Shown here: positions 1 to 5,082 of the stretch, one piece after another
How positions within the stretch are numbered: the stretch's first letter is position 1
Layout of the letters: every line of letters starts with the position of its first letter
Assembly: GCA_027030435.1 (NCBI GenBank)
Contig: JALVEX010000062.1
Span: 1-5,082, forward strand
From: Paracoccaceae bacterium
GTDB lineage: Bacteria; Pseudomonadota; Alphaproteobacteria; Rhodobacterales; Rhodobacteraceae
Length of the DNA stretch: 5,082 bases
Direction: 5' to 3'
Made by a program: the position numbers and the translations under genes
Notes under the pieces: generated by a model
Database searches by the model: none
What the model was told of the DNA's origin: nothing
Seen by the model: the letters and a program-made list of their open reading frames with translations, nothing else

Positions 1-329
1 ATCCCATGCCCGGCACCGGCGGCGCCTGGGCCACCACCCGCTTTCACGATCCCGACGACATGCGCCATGACATGCACGTCAATATCGTCACCCTCATGCC
101 CGGCGCGCGCATCCCCTTCGCCGAAACCCATGTGATGGAGCACGGGCTCTACGTGCTTCAGGGCACGGGGCGCTATCTGCTCAACCGCAGCTGGCACGAG
201 GTCGGCCCCGGCGATTTCATGTGGCTGCGCGCCTTCTGCCCGCAGGCCTGCATCGCCACCGGAGAAGAGCCCTTCCGCTACCTCCTCTACAAGGATGTCA
301 ACCGCCATCCGGGGCTGATGCTGCCATGA
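1..329 (+). CDS. allE: (S)-ureidoglycine aminohydrolase, C-terminal part (5' end outside window)
   Basis: This enzyme hydrolyses (S)-ureidoglycine to (S)-ureidoglycolate and ammonia in the cytoplasm, after allantoate has been cleaved. The reading frame is open to the left edge (first whole codon at 3) and ends at TGA 327-329. About 108 residues remain of a family usually near 260-280, so this is the second cupin domain of a bicupin protein. Numbering from the Met at 6, the metal site reads E40-T-H42-x3-H46 (ETHVMEH), with Q80 in FCPQ. The spacings E+2, H+4, H+34 equal those of the manganese ligands E235, H237, H241 and Q275 of Arabidopsis ureidoglycine aminohydrolase, as I recall them. The C-terminal YKDVNRHP block is also typical. 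Public annotation often titles this family 'bifunctional allantoicase/(S)-ureidoglycine aminohydrolase'. Its stop overlaps the allA start, so the two are translationally coupled. The true start is not visible; the Met at 6 is internal. Confidence 0.93.
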   Translation, partial: PMPGTGGAWATTRFHDPDDMRHDMHVNIVTLMPGARIPFAETHVMEHGLYVLQGTGRYLLNRSWHEVGPGDFMWLRAFCPQACIATGEEPFRYLLYKDVNRHPGLMLP

Positions 330-817
330 AGGGCGAGGTGATCCGCGCCGAGCCGCTCACGCCCGAGGCCTTCGCCCCCTTCGGCGACGTGATCGCGGCC
401 AGCGGCGCGCCCGACAGGCTCATCAACCAGGGAATGTGCGAGCGCTTCCACGATCTCGCGCGGCTCGATTTCGGCCCCGGCGGGCGGGCCGGCATCAGCC
501 TCTTTCGCGCCCGCGCCCGCGCGCTGCCCTACCGCCTCGAAATGCTCGAGCGCCACCCCGAGGGAAGCCAGGCCTTCATCCCGATGCAGGAGGCCCCCTT
601 CCTCGTGATCGTGGCGCCCGACGACGCCGGCCGCCCCGCCCGCCCGCGCGCCTTCCTCACCGCGCCGGGCCAGGGCGTCAATTTCCTGCGCGCCACCTGG
701 CACGGCGTGCTCACCCCCTTGAGCGAACCGGCCCTCTTCGCGGTGATCGACCGCATCGGCGACACGCCCAATCTGGAAGAATATTGGCTGAAAACGCCAT
801 ATATGGTAGAAGCCTGA
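326..817 (+). CDS. allA: ureidoglycolate lyase
   Basis: This enzyme cleaves (S)-ureidoglycolate to glyoxylate and urea (EC 4.3.2.3), the last step of the ureide pathway in the cytoplasm. It is 163 residues long, against about 160 for E. coli AllA. Recognisable family blocks run in order: the N-terminal PLTPEAFAPFGDVI (about 10-23), INQGMCERFHDLA (33-45), ISLFRA (57-62), LERHPEGSQAFIPM (74-87), the QGVNFLRATWHGVL core (116-129) and FAVIDR near the C-terminus. I chose the ATG at 326 because it overlaps the allE stop as ATGA and the family begins there. An in-frame ATG at 221 would add 35 unrelated Arg/Pro-rich residues read inside allE. Only a weak GGGG (311-314) precedes the start, which fits coupled translation. 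Urea as product implies urease or urea carboxylase elsewhere. The gene looks intact. Confidence 0.94.
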   Translation: MKGEVIRAEPLTPEAFAPFGDVIAASGAPDRLINQGMCERFHDLARLDFGPGGRAGISLFRARARALPYRLEMLERHPEGSQAFIPMQEAPFLVIVAPDDAGRPARPRAFLTAPGQGVNFLRATWHGVLTPLSEPALFAVIDRIGDTPNLEEYWLKTPYMVEA

Positions 818-848
818 TTCATAACCACAATAATCTGATCCATAACCA
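814..848 (+). promoter_or_regulatory. candidate operator: tandem direct repeat, 21-bp period
   Basis: CTGATTCATAACCA (814-827) recurs as CTGATCCATAACCA (835-848), with 13 of 14 bases identical. The 21-bp period equals two helical turns, so two copies of a regulator would bind the same DNA face. The first copy overlaps the allA stop codon (815-817). The block is AT-rich within GC-rich surroundings and lies 59 bp before the permease start. These facts are seen directly; a role as operator for a purine- or ureide-responsive regulator is inference. No regulator gene is in the window and I cannot assign a family. Confidence 0.4.
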
Positions 849-890
849 TCGCAAATTGCATTAATCCGCACCCGCGAACAGGTGCCCAGC

Positions 891-897
891 AGAGAGG
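891..897 (+). promoter_or_regulatory. ribosome binding site of the purine permease
   Basis: AGAGAGG is purine-rich and ends nine bases before the ATG at 907, which fixes the permease start. A small inverted repeat, GCACC (868-872) with GGTGC (881-885), lies just upstream. No convincing -35/-10 pair or terminator is visible in 818-906, so the permease may be co-transcribed with allA or read from a weak promoter in the AT-rich spacer. Confidence 0.6.
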
Positions 898-906
898 AAA
901 CGAATA

Positions 907-2292
907 ATGAGGGACAATTCCATCGGAACCCCGGAACAGCTCAAGGACCCGGATTACATGCCGCCGCTGCATGTGGCGATCCCGCTCGGGCTCCAGCATG
1001 TGATGGCGATGTTCGCCTCCAACATCACCCCAGCGATCATCATCGCCGGCGTGGCGGGCTTCGGCTTCGGCTCGCCCAATGCCGATATCCCGACGGTGAT
1101 CTACATGATCCAGATGGCGATGCTCTTTGCCGGCGTCGCCACCCTTTTCCAGACCATCGGCTTCGGCCCCGTCGGCGCGCGCCTGCCGGTGGTGCAGGGC
1201 ACGAGCTTTGCCTTCCTGCCGGTGATGATCCCGGCCGTCGCCGGCGCGGGCGTGGGCGGCATGGCGGGGCTTGCCACGGGGGTCATGATCGGCGGCATCT
1301 TCCACTTCTGCCTCGGCTTCTTCATCAGCAGGATCCGCTTCGCCCTGCCGCCCCTCGTGACGGGGCTGATCGTGCTGATGATCGGGCTTTTGCTCGTCAA
1401 GGTCGGCATCCTCTACGCCGCCGGCGGGGCGGGGGATTTTCACATGTCCAAGCCCGAATGGGGCGGCTTGCGCAACTGGACGCTCGCCTTCATCGTCATC
1501 GTCGTGACGCTGGCGATCAAGTTCACCTCCCGCGGCTTCCTTTCCGTCGCCGCCGTGCTGATCGGGCTGATCGCGGGCTATATCGTGGCCTGGATGCTGG
1601 GGATCGTCTCCTTCGCCGGGGTCGGCAAGGCCGGCTGGTTCGCCCTGCCCGAGCCCTTCAAGTTCGGCTTCGAGATCAACTGGGGGATCATCTTCGGCAT
1701 GTGCATGATGGCGGTGGTTTCCGCGATCGAGACGGTGGGGGATGTTTCCGGCATCACCAAGGGCGGCGCGGGGCGCGAGGCCACCAACGAGGAAATCACC
1801 GGCGCCACCTTCGCCGATGGCCTGGGCACCGCCGTGGCCGGCCTGTTCGGCGGGCTGCCCAACACCAGCTTCAGCCAGAACGTGGGCCTCGTGGCGATGA
1901 CGGGGGTGATGAGCCGCCATGTGGTGACCATCGGCGCGCTGTTCCTGATCCTGTGCGGGCTGGTGCCCAAGGTGGGCGCGGTGGTCAACACCATTCCCTA
2001 TCCGGTGCTCGGCGGGGGCGTGATCGTGATGTTCGGCATGGTGGCGGCGGCGGGCGTCAACATGCTTTCGGACGTGCACTGGAACCGGCGCAACATGCTT
2101 ATCTTCGCGGTGGCGCTTTCGCTCGGTGTCGGGCTCAATCTGGTGCCGGACGCGATGAAGTTCCTTCCCGGCTGGGCGCGCATCCTGCTCAATTCCGGCC
2201 TGCTGCCGGCGGCGGTGATCGCGGTGGTGCTCAATCTCATCCTGCCCGAGGAAGGGCTGCCGGAAGAGGCGCTCATCACCGAAGACGGCTGA
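907..2292 (+). CDS. NCS2/NAT family nucleobase:cation symporter (uracil-xanthine permease family), probable xanthine or urate uptake
   Basis: This is an inner-membrane permease of 461 residues, about the family length, and hydrophobic nearly throughout, consistent with the 14-segment UraA fold (two inverted repeats of seven). Family landmarks are all present: H31 in GLQHVM of TM1; RLPVVQGTSFAFL in TM3 (Q97 to S100); the TM8 acidic pair E275/D279 in ETVGD; D304 in FADGLG; and the NAT signature QNVGLVAMTG with Q324 and N325. Several match E. coli XanQ positions as I recall them (H31, E272/D276, D304, Q324, N325). These side chains bind the purine and couple it to proton import. The SFSQNVGLV form resembles purine (xanthine/urate) rather than uracil transporters. 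Location directly after allA also favours a purine or ureide-pathway substrate. Xanthine versus urate cannot be decided from sequence alone. The C-terminus is short and acidic. A terminator follows 33 bp downstream. Confidence 0.92.
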   Translation: MRDNSIGTPEQLKDPDYMPPLHVAIPLGLQHVMAMFASNITPAIIIAGVAGFGFGSPNADIPTVIYMIQMAMLFAGVATLFQTIGFGPVGARLPVVQGTSFAFLPVMIPAVAGAGVGGMAGLATGVMIGGIFHFCLGFFISRIRFALPPLVTGLIVLMIGLLLVKVGILYAAGGAGDFHMSKPEWGGLRNWTLAFIVIVVTLAIKFTSRGFLSVAAVLIGLIAGYIVAWMLGIVSFAGVGKAGWFALPEPFKFGFEINWGIIFGMCMMAVVSAIETVGDVSGITKGGAGREATNEEITGATFADGLGTAVAGLFGGLPNTSFSQNVGLVAMTGVMSRHVVTIGALFLILCGLVPKVGAVVNTIPYPVLGGGVIVMFGMVAAAGVNMLSDVHWNRRNMLIFAVALSLGVGLNLVPDAMKFLPGWARILLNSGLLPAAVIAVVLNLILPEEGLPEEALITEDG

Positions 2293-2324
2293 TCACGGCC
2301 TGCATGGCGCGATAAGGCCGGCCC

Positions 2325-2360
2325 AGAAGCCCCGCTCCCCGGCGGGGCTTCTCATGTTTT
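2325..2360 (+). terminator. intrinsic terminator after the purine permease
   Basis: AGAAGCCCCGC (2325-2335) and GCGGGGCTTCT (2342-2352) form a perfect 11-bp stem with a 6-nt loop. CATG and then TTTT (2357-2360) follow. The stem is GC-rich and lies 33 bp after the permease stop, so it probably ends the allE-allA-permease transcription unit. The T tract is short and offset by four bases, so termination may be incomplete. Confidence 0.75.
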
Positions 2361-2460
2361 GCGGGCGCAGACCCGGAAGCGGCCCTTTTGCGCCCACCCC
2401 CTTCTTCCATAGCGCAATGGGATCTGATGGATCGCCGTATGTTTCCCGATCTCGTGATGA

Positions 2461-2546
2461 GGGCAGCGCCCGGCCCGAGGCTGGGCGCGCGGTAGCGCCC
2501 GCCCTGTGGGGGCGGGTCGGGCGCTGCCCGGCGGTGCCCGCCGGGC
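2461..2546. repeat. cluster of overlapping GC-rich inverted repeats
   Basis: GGGCAGCGCCCG (2461-2472) is perfectly complementary to CGGGCGCTGCCC (2518-2529). One G-T wobble (2473/2517) extends the stem to 17 bp (2461-2477 with 2513-2529). Nested inside are GGGCGC/GCGCCC (2483-2488/2495-2500) and CCCGCCC/GGGCGGG (2498-2504/2510-2516); these share bases 2498-2500 and so are mutually exclusive. A further 9-bp hairpin, GCCCGGCGG/CCGCCGGGC (2526-2534/2538-2546, loop TGC), competes with the right arm of the long stem. It is followed by GGCAAAAG rather than a T run. Pairings are read directly; the function (leader RNA, small RNA, or repeat element) is unknown. Confidence 0.5.
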
Positions 2547-2571
2547 GGCAAAAGCATCTTGCTCATGACCT

Positions 2572-2605
2572 GGGCGTGCCGCTTCTGAACGAAACGGCAC
2601 CGCCC
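2572..2605. repeat. inverted repeat with one bulge
   Basis: GGGCGTGCCG (2572-2581) pairs with CGGCACCGCCC (2595-2605) over 10 bp, with one C bulged (2600), around a 13-nt loop. No T tract follows, so a terminator on the + strand is unlikely. It may be part of the leader structure or simply reflect base composition. Confidence 0.3.
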
Positions 2606-2704
2606 GGAGCGCGCGCGAACGGCACGGGCATGCGCTGCCCGCCCCGCCCATTCAGCCGGAATGCTTCTCCTGCCCCCCCTGACCAAAGATTGATCTTGAC
2701 CGGA

Positions 2705-2713
2705 TGATAAAAT
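2705..2713 (+). promoter_or_regulatory. candidate extended -10 promoter for the BMP operon
   Basis: TGATAAAAT (2705-2713) fits an extended -10 (TG-n-TAAAAT, five of six matches to TATAAT). TTGATC and TTGACC lie at 2690-2701 but are too close for a standard 17-bp spacing, so no good -35 can be paired with it. If used, transcription would start near 2720, just ahead of the inverted repeat at 2723-2746. TTGACC (2696-2701) could instead act as a -35 with a poor -10 near 2719. Confidence 0.35.
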
Positions 2714-2722
2714 CGCAGCAGG

Positions 2723-2746
2723 CTTGTTTCCATACAAACAAACAAG
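2723..2746 (+). promoter_or_regulatory. candidate operator: inverted repeat upstream of the BMP gene
   Basis: CTTGTTT (2723-2729) and AAACAAG (2740-2746) are perfect inverted repeats. A shorter TTGT-N6-ACAA symmetry (2724-2737) lies within the same block. The site is between the candidate promoter and the ribosome binding site, a position where a repressor could block transcription. TTGT/ACAA half-sites recall some GntR/HutC-type operators, but this is a weak resemblance and no regulator gene is visible. Confidence 0.4.
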
Positions 2747-2753
2747 ACCAACT

Positions 2754-2760
2754 GGGGAGA
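2754..2760 (+). promoter_or_regulatory. ribosome binding site of the BMP binding protein
   Basis: GGGGAGA ends six bases before the ATG at 2767. It supports this start over the in-frame ATG at 2704, which has no such site and would place the signal peptide inside the protein. Confidence 0.7.
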
Positions 2761-2766
2761 AAGATC

Positions 2767-3771
2767 ATGAGACTGTTTGCTAAATGGCGCCGCCGCGGCG
2801 TGCTCGGCGCACTCGCCGGCGCGCTGGCGCTTTCCGTCATGTCGCTGGGTGCCACCGCCGCGCTGGCCGAAAAGATCAAGGTGGCGGCGATCTACACCCT
2901 GCCGGTGGAGCAGCAGTGGATCAGCCGCATCCACAAGGCGCTGAAGGAAGCCGCCGACAGGGGCGACATCGATTACGTGTGGTCCGAAAACGTGGCCAAC
3001 AACGATTACGAGCGCGTCATGCGCGAATATGCCGAAGGGGGCCAGCAGCTGATCGTTGGCGAGGTGTTCGGGCTCGAGCGCGCGGCGCGCAAGGTGGCGG
3101 CGGATTATCCCGATACCGCCTTCCTGATGGGCTCTTCCTTCGGGCCTTCGGGCAAGAATTTCTCGGTGTTCGACAACTGGATCCACGAGCCGAGCTACCT
3201 CACCGGGATGATCGCCGGCGCCACCACCAAATCCAACGTGATCGGCATGGTGGGGGGCTATGCGATCCCGGAAGTGAACCGGCTGATGAACGCCTTCATG
3301 GACGGCGCGCGCTCCGTCAACCCGGATGTGAAGTTCCTCGTGAACTTCATCGACAGCTGGTATGATCCTCCGAAGGCCAAGGAAGCGGCTTTCGCGATGA
3401 TGGATGCGGGCGCCGACGTGATGTATGCGGAGCGCTTCGGGGTGTCGGACGCGGCCATGGAGCGCGGGGTGAAGGCGATCGGCAACGTGATCGATACCTC
3501 TGCCGACTACCCCGACACCATCCTCGCCTCCGCCATCTGGCACATGGAGCCCACCATCGACCGCGCCATCGCCGCGGTGAAGGAAGGGCGCTGGGAGGCG
3601 GCCGATTACGGGCAGTACAGCTTCATGAAATACGGCGGCGGCTCGGTGGTGATCGATGAAAATCTGGTGCCCGCCGACGTGGTGAAGATGGTGCGCGAGA
3701 AGGAGCAGGAGATCCTCGACGGCCTGTTTCGCGTGAACATCAACGACGCACGGCCCGTGTCCGACATGTAG
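2767..3771 (+). CDS. BMP-family ABC transporter substrate-binding protein (purine/nucleoside uptake)
   Basis: This is a periplasmic binding protein of the PF02608 (basic membrane protein) family, which delivers nucleosides or purine bases to an ABC importer. It has 334 residues. The N-terminus is a Sec signal peptide: basic MRLFAKWRRRG, a hydrophobic stretch 12-33, and probable cleavage after ALA34 before EKIKV. No lipobox cysteine is present, so unlike many BMP proteins it should be soluble in the periplasm rather than a lipoprotein. The mature protein begins KIKVAAIYTLPVEQQW. Family blocks follow: EPSYLTGMIAG and VIGMVGGYAIPEVNRLMNAFMDGA in the middle, then FIDSWYDPPKAKEAAFAMMDAGADVMY, where the second lobe is built, and PTIDRAIAAVKEGRW near the end. 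It is the first gene of an importer operon with the ATPase downstream. Ligand identity (adenine, xanthine, nucleoside) is inferred only from family and neighbours. Confidence 0.92.
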   Translation: MRLFAKWRRRGVLGALAGALALSVMSLGATAALAEKIKVAAIYTLPVEQQWISRIHKALKEAADRGDIDYVWSENVANNDYERVMREYAEGGQQLIVGEVFGLERAARKVAADYPDTAFLMGSSFGPSGKNFSVFDNWIHEPSYLTGMIAGATTKSNVIGMVGGYAIPEVNRLMNAFMDGARSVNPDVKFLVNFIDSWYDPPKAKEAAFAMMDAGADVMYAERFGVSDAAMERGVKAIGNVIDTSADYPDTILASAIWHMEPTIDRAIAAVKEGRWEAADYGQYSFMKYGGGSVVIDENLVPADVVKMVREKEQEILDGLFRVNINDARPVSDM

Positions 3772-3777
3772 GAGAAA

Positions 3778-3846
3778 GGCCGGGGCGCGCGCGTGCGCGT
3801 CCGGGGAGGGCCATCCGCCCAGCCCCCGCCCGCGAGCGCCCCGGCC
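3778..3846 (+). repeat. structured intercistronic spacer between binding protein and ATPase
   Basis: GGCCGGGGCGC (3778-3788) is perfectly complementary to GCGCCCCGGCC (3836-3846), an 11-bp stem enclosing the spacer and ending nine bases before the ATPase ATG. A competing local hairpin, GGGCGCGC (3783-3790) with GCGCGTCC (3795-3802; one G-T pair, 4-nt loop), also exists. No T tract follows, so this is not a plain terminator. Such structures after binding-protein genes often protect the upstream mRNA and keep binding protein in excess over ATPase; that role here is inference. Confidence 0.5.
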
Positions 3847-3855
3847 GCGCATCGC

Positions 3856-5082
3856 ATGGAAAAGAAGATCATTCTGAAGCTCTCGGGGCTCACCAGGCGC
3901 TTCGGCCCGGTGCTGGCGGCCGATCACATCGATCTCGAGCTTCGCGAGGGCGAGGTGCTGGCGCTTCTGGGCGAGAACGGCGCCGGCAAGACGACCCTGA
4001 TGAACATGCTTTTCGGCGAATACGTCCCCGACGAGGGCGAGGTGCTGGTGCGCATCGATGGCGAACTCCGCCCCCTGCCCCCCGGCCAGCCGCAGGCGGC
4101 GATCGAGGCGGGGATCGGCATGGTGCATCAGCATTTCGCGCTGGCCGAAAATCTGACTGCGCTCGACAACATCCTGCTCGGCGCCGAGCCGCTCATGTCC
4201 CTTCGCCGCAATCTCGCCCCCGCGCGGGCGCGCGTCGAGCGGCTGATGGCGGCCTCGGGGCTGAAGGCGCCGCTGGATGAGCGCGTGGGGGCGATGAGCG
4301 TGGGCGAGCGCCAGCGGGTCGAGATCCTGAAGGCGCTTTACCGCGATGCCCGCGTGCTGGTGCTCGACGAGCCCACCGCCGTGCTGACGCCGCAGGAGGC
4401 CGAGAGCCTTTTCCAGAGCCTGCGCGCCATGGTGGCGGAGGGGCTTTCGGTGATCTTCATTTCCCACAAGCTCCATGAGGTGCTGGCGTTTTCCGATCGC
4501 ATCGCGGTGCTGCGCCACGGCCGCAAGGTGGGCGAAATGGCCACCGCCGAGGCCGACCGCGCCCGCATCGCGGCGATGATGGTGGGCGAGGAGATCGCGC
4601 CGCCCGAGCGCCCGCCCGCAAGGCCCGGGGCGGAGGTGCTGGCGCTCGATGGAATCACGCTTCATGGCGCGCGCGCGCGCGACCGGCTCGAGGATGTCTC
4701 GCTTTCGCTCAAGGGCGGCGAGATCATCGGCATCGCCGGGGTCTCGGGCAACGGCCAGAGCGCGCTGGCGGCGCTGATCTCGGGGCTGCGCGCACCCGAC
4801 CGGGGCGAAATCCGCCTCGAGGGGCGGGCCCTGCGCAAGGTCTCGCCGCGGGAGATGATCCGCGCCCGGGTGGGGCGCATCCCCGAGGATCGCCACCGCG
4901 ATGGCGTGGTGGGGGCGATGAGCGTCGCGGAAAACCTGGTGATCGAGCGGCTCGACGATCCCCATGTGCAGCGTTACGGCTTCCTGCGCGGCCGCGCGAT
5001 CCGCGAAAACGCCGAGCGCCTGTGCCGCGCCTTTGACGTGCGCGGCCCCGGCGTGGAGGCGCCCGCGCGGCTCCTTTCGGGC
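3856..5082 (+). CDS. ABC transporter ATP-binding protein, nucleoside/ribose type (3' end outside window)
   Basis: This is the double-NBD ATPase that powers the BMP importer at the inner membrane. 409 residues are present of an expected 500-530; the frame is open to the right edge. NBD1 is complete: Walker A GENGAGKTT (39-47, K45), Q-loop Q92 in MVHQHF, signature MSVGERQRVEI (147-157), Walker B VLVLDEP with E172, and H204 in the ISHK switch. NBD2 starts near 260 and has the degenerate Walker A GVSGNGQS (295-302), with Q301 in place of the lysine. This is normal for the second domain of this family (YufO-like). IPEDRHRDG follows, and the window stops at LLSG, the start of signature 2. ATG 3856 is preferred because the family begins a few residues before LSGLTRRFG. 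It lacks a clear ribosome binding site, and GTG 3793 is an in-frame alternative. Permease genes are expected next. Confidence 0.92.
   Translation, partial: MEKKIILKLSGLTRRFGPVLAADHIDLELREGEVLALLGENGAGKTTLMNMLFGEYVPDEGEVLVRIDGELRPLPPGQPQAAIEAGIGMVHQHFALAENLTALDNILLGAEPLMSLRRNLAPARARVERLMAASGLKAPLDERVGAMSVGERQRVEILKALYRDARVLVLDEPTAVLTPQEAESLFQSLRAMVAEGLSVIFISHKLHEVLAFSDRIAVLRHGRKVGEMATAEADRARIAAMMVGEEIAPPERPPARPGAEVLALDGITLHGARARDRLEDVSLSLKGGEIIGIAGVSGNGQSALAALISGLRAPDRGEIRLEGRALRKVSPREMIRARVGRIPEDRHRDGVVGAMSVAENLVIERLDDPHVQRYGFLRGRAIRENAERLCRAFDVRGPGVEAPARLLSG

Larger units (their letters stand above)
2361..2703. other. gene-free spacer between the two transcription units
   Basis: I see no supportable gene here. 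Open frames on both strands are Arg/Pro/Ala-rich, lack family motifs and are explained by high GC content. On the minus strand a small ATG frame starting near 2409 reads back through the terminator into the permease end, and I do not believe it. A moderately AT-richer patch at about 2400-2460 precedes a dense cluster of inverted repeats at 2461-2605, listed separately. The spacer could hold the 5' leader of the BMP gene or a small RNA. No tRNA, CRISPR or insertion-sequence signature is visible. Confidence 0.6.

Noticed and set aside
221..325. Longer start for allA at ATG 221
   Set aside because: The added residues are Arg/Pro-rich, match nothing in the family and are an out-of-frame reading of allE. 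ATG 326 gives the usual length and an ATGA coupling.
797..806. Palindrome CCATATATGG near the allA 3' end
   Set aside because: It is inside coding sequence (PYMV codons), only 10 bp long, and has no partner site; probably chance.
529..2079. Long minus-strand open frame opposite allA and the permease
   Set aside because: It is extremely His/Asp/Ala/Gly-rich, has no domain, and lies opposite two clearly recognised genes. It is a GC-composition shadow.
2388..2417. TTGCGC/GCGCAA inverted repeat as operator or terminator
   Set aside because: Only six bases per arm with an 18-nt loop; expected by chance in this composition.
2354..2707. 117-codon + strand frame in the spacer
   Set aside because: It begins inside the terminator, has no ribosome site, reads through the inverted repeats and shows no recognisable protein features.
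2276..2737. Minus-strand frame over the spacer, including a 44-residue ATG version ending under the permease
   Set aside because: Arg/Gly/Pro-rich, includes the terminator stem in its coding part and overlaps the permease end; no support beyond being open.
2704..2766. Upstream ATG 2704 as start of the BMP protein
   Set aside because: It would put 21 polar residues ahead of the signal peptide, has no ribosome site and overlaps the candidate -10. ATG 2767 has GGGGAGA at proper spacing.
4739..4764. Lys-to-Gln change in the second Walker A as a sign of a broken ATPase
   Set aside because: Degenerate GNGQ in the second nucleotide-binding domain is the normal state in this nucleoside/ribose ATPase family.
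2563..4965. 800-codon minus-strand open frame opposite the BMP and ATPase genes
   Set aside because: Its composition is the typical His/Ala/Arg antisense shadow of high-GC genes, and the + strand carries full family motifs.

Overview
The window is high-GC DNA that reads as an alphaproteobacterial chromosome, most likely Rhodobacteraceae. This is inferred from strong G/C third-position bias, the style of the protein sequences, and a purine/ureide catabolism locus next to a BMP-type nucleoside transporter. I could not confirm the taxonomy by search. All five genes lie on the + strand.

Region 1 (1-817) is the end of the ureide branch of purine breakdown. It holds the C-terminal part of (S)-ureidoglycine aminohydrolase (allE, cut by the left edge) and then ureidoglycolate lyase (allA), joined by an ATGA stop/start overlap. 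Together they convert (S)-ureidoglycine to (S)-ureidoglycolate plus ammonia, then to glyoxylate plus urea. Region 2 (818-906) is a short, unusually AT-rich spacer with a 21-bp-period direct repeat that looks like a regulator-binding site, followed by a good ribosome binding site. Region 3 (907-2292) encodes an NCS2/NAT-family purine permease. A strong intrinsic terminator follows (2325-2360).

Region 4 (2361-2703) has no convincing gene. It holds several GC-rich inverted repeats, including a 17-bp imperfect stem. At its right end is a candidate extended -10 promoter, followed by a 7+7 inverted repeat, just before the next gene. Region 5 (2767-5082) starts an ABC importer operon: a periplasmic BMP-family (PF02608) binding protein, then an 84-nt structured spacer, then a double-domain ATPase of the general nucleoside/ribose type, cut by the right edge inside its second ABC signature. 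The permease genes are expected just downstream.

The functional picture is salvage and uptake of purines or nucleosides (NCS2 permease and BMP ABC importer) feeding a ureide pathway that releases nitrogen. No new system is visible in the genes. The points worth checking are non-coding: the allA/permease repeat, the candidate operator before the BMP gene, and the intercistronic structure with an unclear ATPase start.
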